Source: DASTHS01 sp035718085
Lineage (GTDB): Bacteria; Actinomycetota; Acidimicrobiia; Acidimicrobiales; Palsa-688
Reading direction: 5' to 3'
DNA length: 9,330 bases
Assembly (NCBI GenBank): GCA_035718085.1
Contig: DASTHS010000244.1
Span: 1 to 9,330 of the forward strand
The notes beneath the pieces were generated by a model. The model did no database searches. It saw only the letters and a list, made by a program, of their open reading frames with translations, and was not told where the DNA came from. Below, one piece after another: positions 1 to 6,823 of this stretch. The position numbers were made by a program, and so were the translations under genes. Numbering within the stretch: the first letter of the stretch is position 1; each line of letters opens with the position of its first letter.

Positions 1-2240
<2,240 letters not shown>

Positions 2241-2244
<4 letters not shown>

Positions 2245-2957
2245 CGTCGGTGATTCCCCTCTTTCTTGTTGGTGGGCCTGGTGCGGGGAGCCCGCACGAG
2301 GATCTGTCGGGCGACCTTGTCGCCCAGGGTGCGGTCCTCGCCGTCGACCGACACCACCAGGGGCCCGTCGAAGGGATGCTTCTCGCGGACCTGCACCTCG
2401 ACGCCCGGGCGCACCCCGAGCCCGTCGAGGAACGCCGCCACCCCTGGGTCGGTCGAGCCCGGCAGGGCGACGACCGCCCGGTCGCCGGGCGCCAGGTCGT
2501 AGAGGGGCGCCATCTCGGGCAGGCCGTCGTCGTCGCCCGCCGCCCCGGGGATCGGGAAGCCGTGCGGGCAGGTGGCGGGCCGGTCGAGGGCGGCGTAGAG
2601 GCGCTCCTCCACCTCCTGGGGCAGGTCGTGTTCGAACGTGGGGGCCAGGCGGTCGGCTTCGGACCACGAGTAGCCGAGCATGTCGGCGAGGAACCGCTCC
2701 ACGATGCGGTGCCGCCGGATCACCGCCATGGCCACGTGGCGGCCCTCGTCGGTGAGCTCGACGCCCCGGTAGGGCGTGTGCAGCGCCAGGCCGGTGTCGG
2801 CCAGCCGCTTGACCGTGGTGGTCACCGTCGCCGGCGCCATGCCGAGCGCCGTGGCCAGGTCGCCGGTGCGGGCCCCGCCGTCGCCGTTCGGTGGCGCGGT
2901 GAGCCTCCAGATGGCTTTCAGCGTGTGCCGCTCCGACTTGGTGAGTGCCCGCTCCAT
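2241..2957 (-). CDS. DtxR/MntR-family metal-dependent transcriptional regulator with FeoA-like C-terminal domain
   Basis: 238 residues, predicted cytoplasmic DNA-binding repressor. Layout: winged HTH at about 7-72 (GDLATALGMAPATVTTTVKR recognition region, then the wing and VELTDEG); dimerisation and metal domain at about 73-140, with RRHRIVERFL and FEHDLPQEVEERL and ending in the family's CPHGFPIPG; FeoA/SH3-like domain at about 150-222 (LAPGDRAVV to LGDKVARQILVR). By alignment from memory to IdeR and MntR, H83, E87, E109 and H110 match known ligands. The IdeR Met10/MntR Asp8 position is His11, the IdeR Cys102/MntR Glu99 position is Pro106, and IdeR His98 is Asp102, so metal preference cannot be assigned. 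The frame stays open far upstream (to 3860), but the domain begins at the ATG at 2957; the extension would run antisense to the LuxR gene. No Shine-Dalgarno precedes this ATG, in line with a very short leader. The stop overlaps the hppA start by four bases. Confidence 0.9.
2256..2262 (-). promoter_or_regulatory. Ribosome binding site of hppA inside the regulator gene
   Basis: AGAGGGG on the minus strand lies 11 bases before the hppA ATG and within the last codons of the upstream regulator gene (its KKEGN tail). Together with the ATGA overlap it suggests that ribosomes ending on the regulator restart on hppA. The spacing is slightly long. Confidence 0.5.
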
Positions 2958-2975
2958 GGTTGCGGGACGTGAAGC

Positions 2976-2981
2976 TAGGGT
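2976..2981 (+). promoter_or_regulatory. Possible -10 element for the LuxR-type gene
   Basis: TAGGGT fits the actinobacterial TAnnnT -10 pattern and overlaps the minus-strand -10 by two bases. I see no convincing -35 at the right spacing (TTGCGG at 2960 is too close), so this is weak. Confidence 0.2.
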
Positions 2982-2996
2982 TTCGGCCCATCGAAA
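2981..2996. promoter_or_regulatory. Inverted repeat TTTCG-N6-CGAAA, candidate operator
   Basis: A perfect 5-base dyad with a 6-base spacer sits between the -35 and -10 of the regulator promoter, where a bound repressor would block RNA polymerase. The regulator itself or the divergent LuxR-type protein could bind it. It does not resemble the classical DtxR/IdeR box. Arms this short could occur by chance. Confidence 0.35.
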
Positions 2997-3052
2997 GCAA
3001 CTGGTCCGACCGGGCTGGCCACCTCGACGGCGGCGAAGGCACGGGCGGGGGC

Positions 3053-4981
3053 ATGGGGGGCCGCGGCGGCACCGGGGGTTCGGAGCCGGCGACGGTGACG
3101 ATCGAGGAGCTGGCGTCGGCGTCGGGCCGCCCGGCCGGCGAGGTGCTCGCCGCCGTGGCGGCTGCGGTGGCGGCGGGGCTGCTCGACGCGACCGGGCCGG
3201 TGCTCGCCTGTCGGGTCCCCGAGGCCCGGGCCCAGGTGCTCCAGCGCCTGGCGCCGTCCGCGGCCCCGACGGGCGGGGTGCCGCACCCGGCCTGGGGGGC
3301 GGGGCGGGTCGCCGACTGGCTGCGCTGGACTGCGGGCCAGGTGCGCAGCGACGCGCCGGGCGCCGCCGTCGAGCTGCTGCAGGCCGCCCTCGGCATGGCC
3401 CCCGACGACGAACGCGAAGCCCTGGCGGCGCTGCTCGCCGACGCCCTCCGACGAGCGGGGCGGCTCGAGGAGGCCGAGGCGCTGTGCCGCCAGACGATCG
3501 CAGCCGGCGGCACGGGAGCCGACCGTTGGCGCCTGCACCAGGTGCTCGTGCGGGTGCTGCAGGCCCGGGGGCGCATGCGCGACGCGCTCGACGAGGCCCA
3601 CCGCGCCACCGCGGCCGTGCCGGCCGGGCGCCGCCCGTGGTTCGCGGCGGCCGCGGCCCACGCCGAGATGGTGCTCGGTCGGTGGGCCGACGCCGACGCG
3701 GACGCCGCCGCCGTCCTCGACGCGGTCGGCGCCGGCGGTGATCTCGCCGCCGAGGTGACCGCCCTGCGGGTGCGCTGCCATGTCGCCCAGCACGACGGCG
3801 CCCCGGTACGGGCCGGGGGTCTGGCCGACGCCCTGGTCGACGCCGCCCGCCGGCTCCCACCCGACGACGCCGACGCGCAGGCCCTGCTGGTCGCCGGTGC
3901 GCTGCTGGGTGACCTCGACCGCCACGCCGACGGCCTGGCCCTCATCGGCGAGGGCCGTCGCCTGGCGCTCGGCCTCGGGCGCGACTTCGACGTCCGTTCG
4001 GCGTGCGCCTACGCCGCCCTCGTGCAGGCCGCGACCGGTGCCTGGGAAGCGGCGCTCAGCGATCTCGCGGCCGCGACCGACCCGGCCGGCGCCCTGGGGT
4101 GGACCGTCGACCTCATGCTCCTGGCCGCCGAGTTGCACGCCGTGCGCGGCGAGATGGCCGCCGGCGCCCGACTGCTCCGCGACGCCGAGCAGGCGGTGAC
4201 CGCCGGCGCGCCCGTCACCAACCCGGCGCGCCTCGACTGGGTGCGCGCCGAGCTGGCGAAGTCTGCGGGCGACCGGGCCGCGGCCGCCGGGCACCTGGCC
4301 AGGGCCTGGGAGGCCAGCATGTCGTCGGGGGCGGCCCGGGAGCGACGGCGCATCGGGCCGGCCCTGGTGCGCATCGGCCTGTTGCTGCCCGCTGAGGTCG
4401 CCGCCACGGGCATCGACCAGTCGGCGGTGGCCGCCGACCTCGAGCAGCGGGCGGCGGCCAACCCGGGCGTCGACGGGCTCGCCGGCGCGGCAGGGTGGGC
4501 GGCGGGGGCGCTCGCCCGCGACGGGGCCCTGCTGCTCGGCGCCCTCGAACGGCTCCGGGCGTCAGGGCGACGCCACGAGGCGGCCCGCTGTGCGGCCGAC
4601 GCCGCCTACGTGCTCGCCGCCGACGACCCGGCGACGGCCACGTCGCTCGCCGACGAGGCGCTGCGGGCCCTCGACGCCCTCGGGGCCGCCGGCGAGCGCA
4701 GTCGGGTGCGCGCCGCCCTGCGCGGCGTCGGGCTCGAACCGGCCCGGGCAGGGCGACCGCCCGGAGCCGCCGGCTGGGCCGGCCTGACGCCCGCCGAGCA
4801 GCGGGTGGCGGTGCTCGTCGCCGACGGGCTGTCGAACCCCGAGGTCGGGGCCCGGCTCTACATCGCCACGCGCACCGTGAGCACCCACGTGTCGCACGCC
4901 CTGCGCAAGCTGGGGCTGAGGTCGCGCACCGAGCTGGCGGTCTACGTGGCCACCCACCGCCTGGCGCCCCCCTCCGTGTGA
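3053..4981 (+). CDS. LuxR-type HTH regulator with long helical TPR-like region, lacking the LAL/STAND ATPase domain
   Basis: 642 residues from this ATG, predicted cytoplasmic transcription regulator. The C-terminus (578-632) is a LuxR/GerE HTH: LTPAEQRVAVLVADGLSNPE, then ARLYIATRTVSTHVSHALRK and LGLRSRTELAVYV. Residues about 15-70 (IEELASASGRPAGEVLAAV, then AGLLD) resemble the winged-helix segment that follows the ATPase in MalT/LAL regulators. Residues about 85-540 are Ala/Leu/Glu/Arg-rich helices with TPR-like pairs (LLADALRRAGRLEEAEALCR). No Walker A or B motif is visible, whereas full LAL proteins carry an N-terminal ATPase and are usually about 900 residues. The start is uncertain: an ATG at 2945 overlaps the divergent regulator, and a GTG at 3095 has GGAG 9 bases upstream and begins at the conserved domain. 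The inducer and target are unknown. It is divergent from the DtxR-type gene and convergent with the protease gene. Confidence 0.85.
   Translation: MGGRGGTGGSEPATVTIEELASASGRPAGEVLAAVAAAVAAGLLDATGPVLACRVPEARAQVLQRLAPSAAPTGGVPHPAWGAGRVADWLRWTAGQVRSDAPGAAVELLQAALGMAPDDEREALAALLADALRRAGRLEEAEALCRQTIAAGGTGADRWRLHQVLVRVLQARGRMRDALDEAHRATAAVPAGRRPWFAAAAAHAEMVLGRWADADADAAAVLDAVGAGGDLAAEVTALRVRCHVAQHDGAPVRAGGLADALVDAARRLPPDDADAQALLVAGALLGDLDRHADGLALIGEGRRLALGLGRDFDVRSACAYAALVQAATGAWEAALSDLAAATDPAGALGWTVDLMLLAAELHAVRGEMAAGARLLRDAEQAVTAGAPVTNPARLDWVRAELAKSAGDRAAAAGHLARAWEASMSSGAARERRRIGPALVRIGLLLPAEVAATGIDQSAVAADLEQRAAANPGVDGLAGAAGWAAGALARDGALLLGALERLRASGRRHEAARCAADAAYVLAADDPATATSLADEALRALDALGAAGERSRVRAALRGVGLEPARAGRPPGAAGWAGLTPAEQRVAVLVADGLSNPEVGARLYIATRTVSTHVSHALRKLGLRSRTELAVYVATHRLAPPSV
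3082..3085 (+). promoter_or_regulatory. Ribosome binding site supporting an alternative GTG start at 3095
   Basis: GGAG lies 9 bases before an in-frame GTG at 3095-3097. This is a better-placed site than anything before the ATG at 3053, so the true LuxR-type protein may begin at VTIEEL and lack the Gly-rich first 14 residues. Confidence 0.4.
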
Positions 4982-5020
4982 CGGGCCGTCTTGGTGGATA
5001 CGTCAACTGACCGATGTCGG

Positions 5021-5032
5021 GGCCCCGGGGCC
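5021..5032. terminator. GC-rich palindrome after the LuxR-type gene, possible termination element
   Basis: GGCCCCGGGGCC is a perfect 12-base palindrome, flanked by GACCG (5009-5013) and CGGTC (5032-5036), which could extend pairing. It starts about 40 bases after the LuxR-type stop. There is no T tract, so intrinsic termination is uncertain. Confidence 0.3.
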
Positions 5033-5039
5033 GGTCGTA

Positions 5040-5052
5040 ACGTCCGGGACGT
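5040..5052. repeat. Perfect dyad ACGTCC-G-GGACGT
   Basis: Six-base arms around a single G. The one-base centre makes it a poor hairpin but a possible site for a dimeric DNA-binding protein. It lies in a convergent intergenic region where no promoter is expected, so its role is unknown. Confidence 0.3.
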
Positions 5053-5068
5053 CGGGCAGCTTCCAGCC

Positions 5069-5086
5069 GCCGGCCTCCCGGCCGGC
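5069..5086. terminator. Hairpin GCCGGCC-TCCC-GGCCGGC, candidate two-way terminator
   Basis: A perfect 7-base, all-GC stem with a 4-base loop lies between the convergent LuxR-type and protease genes. It would fold from either strand. It lacks a T run, as is common for candidate terminators in high-GC actinobacteria. Confidence 0.45.
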
Positions 5087-5109
5087 ACGGGTGGCGGGCC
5101 GGGTTCGGG

Positions 5110-5138
5110 GTCGGCGGGCCTCCGAGCCCGGCTCCGAC
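5110..5138. terminator. Hairpin just after the protease gene, candidate terminator
   Basis: GTCGG CGGGC (5110-5119) pairs with GCCCG (5126-5130) and CCGAC (5134-5138), with a GCT bulge and a 6-base loop. It begins 7 bases beyond the protease stop on the minus strand, the usual place for a terminator. No T tract follows on either strand. Confidence 0.45.
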
Positions 5139-5144
5139 ATCGCC

Positions 5145-5795
5145 TCAGGGGGCGACGGGGACGTCCGGGTGCAGGCGCGCCGACAGGCGCAGCGCCCACC
5201 CCGTCGGGGTCGCCGGTTGCACGGCGACGATCAGCACGATCCAGAGGAGGTGGCTGGCGATGGGGGCGACCAGCCCACCGGTCCACACGAACAGCGCCCC
5301 CCACCAGGCGCCTCCCACCAGGGCGGCCACCGGGAGGATGACCTTGCGTTCCGGCAGGTGCACGGCGGCGTAGATGACCAGGGCGGCCACGACGCCGGCC
5401 CGGTGCCAGAGCAGTCCACGGAAGAACAGCTCCTCGCCGGGGGCGGCGACGGCCAGCACCACCAGCAGCTGGGCGGTGCTGCCCCGCCCCTTCACCGAGT
5501 ACAGGTCGCCGACCTCGGCGGCCAGGGCGGGCAGCACGATCACCAGCAGCTGCTCACCCACCCAGAACACAGCGTAGAACACCAACCCGGAGGCCAGGCC
5601 GACACCGAGGTCGGCGGCCCAGTGGCGCCGGGCCAGCAGGTGGCCGATGGCGCCCGTGTCGACACCGACCGCATAGGCGGCGATGCTGGCGGCGGCCACG
5701 GCGGCGCGGGTCCAGAACCCGCGGCGGTCGACGCCGAACATGGCCCCCCAGGCCACGAAGGCCAGGGCCACGCCGAGGGCCACCTTGGTAGTCAC
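5145..5795 (-). CDS. CPBP-family (Rce1/CAAX-protease-like) intramembrane glutamic protease
   Basis: 216 residues, mostly hydrophobic, with about six or seven predicted membrane helices. The family motifs are visible: EELFFR with E121, E122 and R126; YAAVH with H146; and APIASH with H182. These correspond to the catalytic Glu pair and the His residues of CPBP proteases. The Asn usually found four residues after the last His (HxxxN) is Ile186, and motifs 1 and 2 are closer (20 residues from R126 to H146) than I would expect. The substrate is unknown; family members process prenylated proteins in eukaryotes and various peptides or anti-sigma factors in bacteria. The start is a GTG at 5795; no earlier in-frame start was seen, and only a weak AGGGG lies 14 bases upstream. 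It is divergent from the SDR gene across 23 bases. Confidence 0.85.
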   Translation of the reverse strand: MTTKVALGVALAFVAWGAMFGVDRRGFWTRAAVAAASIAAYAVGVDTGAIGHLLARRHWAADLGVGLASGLVFYAVFWVGEQLLVIVLPALAAEVGDLYSVKGRGSTAQLLVVLAVAAPGEELFFRGLLWHRAGVVAALVIYAAVHLPERKVILPVAALVGGAWWGALFVWTGGLVAPIASHLLWIVLIVAVQPATPTGWALRLSARLHPDVPVAP

Positions 5796-5818
5796 CGCAC
5801 CGGTGTACCCCTGGATGC
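5796..5818. promoter_or_regulatory. 23-base divergent spacer between the protease and SDR genes
   Basis: Only 23 bases separate the two start codons. Neither start has a good Shine-Dalgarno. A central GTAC (5805-5808) gives TACACC on the minus strand (5807-5802) and TACCCC on the plus strand (5806-5811), each a few bases before its start codon, so both messages could be leaderless. Neither hexamer is a full TAnnnT match; alternatively the promoters lie inside the opposite coding sequences. Confidence 0.25.
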
Positions 5819-6712
5819 ATGCGTGCGCTCGTCACCGGTGCCACCGGCTTCGTCGGTCGGTCGCTGACCGCCGCCCTCGAAGGTGCCGGCCACACCGTCG
5901 CGGCCGGCACCCGGCGGCCCGACGCCTACCGCGGCCCGGGCCAGCCGGTGGCCCTCGACGTCGCCGACGCCGGCAGCGTCGCCGCCGCCCTCGCCGGGGT
6001 CGACACCGCCTACTACTTGGTGCACTCGATGGAGTCGGGCGACTTCGCCCGCCGCGACCGCGAGGCGGCCACCACCGTGGCCCGGGCTGCCGCCGATGCG
6101 GGCGTGCGGGTCGTCTACCTCGGGGGCATGGGCGACGAGGCGGAGTCGGCCAGGCGTTCGGCCCACCTGGCCAGCCGCCACGAGGTCGGCCGCATCCTCC
6201 GGGACGGCGCCGACACCGTCGAGCTGCGGGCGGCCATGGTGGTCGGGGCGGGGAGCGCCAGCTTCGAGATCCTGCGCCAGCTGGTCGACCGGTTGCCGGC
6301 CATGGTGTGCCCCCGCTGGGTCACCACCGCCTGCCAGCCCATCGCCCTCGACGACGTGGTCGCCTACCTGTCCGCGGCGCCGACGCTGCCCGCCGGTGCG
6401 TACGACGTCGGGGGCGCCGAGGTGCTGACCTACGAACGCATGCTCCGGCGCTACGCCGCCCTCACCGGCAGGCGCCGGCTGATCCTCAAGGTGCCCGTGC
6501 TCTCCCCGCGGTTGTCGTCGCGCTGGATCGGCCTGGTCACCGACCAGCCCCCCTCGGTGGCCCGCCCGCTGGCCGACGGGTTGTCGGTCGAGGTGGTGGT
6601 GCGAGACGACCGGATCCGGCGGCTGGTGCCCGTCGAGCCGATGGGCTTCGACGAGATGGTGCGTCGGGCCCTCGCCGCCGACGGCCGCCCCGGTCGGGCC
6701 GTCGGGGGTTGA
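5819..6712 (+). CDS. NAD(P)-binding atypical SDR protein, YbjT-like
   Basis: 297 residues, predicted soluble Rossmann-fold protein. The nucleotide-binding loop TGATGFVG is at 6-13, after the first beta strand (RALVT). AYYLVHSMESGDF (64-76) and ELRAAMVVGAGSASFEILR (135-153) closely follow E. coli YbjT (from memory: VYFLVHSM and ELRAGIIVGAGSAAFEVMR), as do PRWVTT (165-170) and GGAEVLTYERML (198-209). No SDR catalytic YxxxK is evident in the usual place, so it may bind a nucleotide and act on a quinone or act structurally rather than as a classical dehydrogenase. YbjT continues into a DUF2867-type C-terminal region that is absent here. The ATG at 5819 fits the first strand, but no Shine-Dalgarno precedes it. 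The substrate is unknown. It lies on the same strand as topA, 111 bases upstream, and probably forms a separate unit. Confidence 0.88.
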   Translation: MRALVTGATGFVGRSLTAALEGAGHTVAAGTRRPDAYRGPGQPVALDVADAGSVAAALAGVDTAYYLVHSMESGDFARRDREAATTVARAAADAGVRVVYLGGMGDEAESARRSAHLASRHEVGRILRDGADTVELRAAMVVGAGSASFEILRQLVDRLPAMVCPRWVTTACQPIALDDVVAYLSAAPTLPAGAYDVGGAEVLTYERMLRRYAALTGRRRLILKVPVLSPRLSSRWIGLVTDQPPSVARPLADGLSVEVVVRDDRIRRLVPVEPMGFDEMVRRALAADGRPGRAVGG

Positions 6713-6754
6713 CACCGCGGGCCGGGGCGCCAATCGTTGAGCGCACCCGCCGGG

Positions 6755-6760
6755 TACCGT
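6755..6760 (+). promoter_or_regulatory. Candidate -10 element of topA
   Basis: TACCGT (TAnnnT pattern) lies in the 111-base gap before topA. It would give a leader of roughly 55-60 bases. There is no clear -35: TTGAGC (6737-6742) is only 12 bases away. The rest of the gap shows nothing else I can name. Confidence 0.3.
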
Positions 6761-6823
6761 GCCCGCGGCGGCCCCCGGGTCGCCGTCACCCCCACCGCCC
6801 AGACCGAGGCCCGCCACCCGCCC

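Larger units (their letters stand above)
2972..3000 (-). promoter_or_regulatory. Candidate promoter of the regulator-hppA operon
   Basis: On the minus strand, TTGCTT (3000-2995) and TAGCTT (2977-2972, fits TAnnnT) are separated by exactly 17 bases. Transcription would begin about 7 bases after the -10, near 2965, giving a leader of under 10 bases before the ATG at 2957. That fits the absence of a Shine-Dalgarno there. Inferred from sequence only. Confidence 0.5.

Noticed and set aside
2945..3052. LuxR-type gene starting at the ATG at 2945
   Set aside because: It would overlap the divergent regulator start by 13 bases and translate its promoter region; the added 36 residues show no domain.
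2958..3860. N-terminal extension of the DtxR-type gene up to 3860
   Set aside because: The extension is Arg/Pro-rich without domain features and runs antisense to the LuxR-type gene; the DtxR domain begins at the ATG at 2957.
2975..4294. 439-residue minus-strand frame opposite the LuxR-type gene
   Set aside because: Low-complexity Gly/Arg/His composition, no motifs; shadow of the sense gene.
5815..5822. Overlapping palindromes ATGCAT/GCATGC at the SDR start
   Set aside because: Too short to mean anything and explained by the start codon context.
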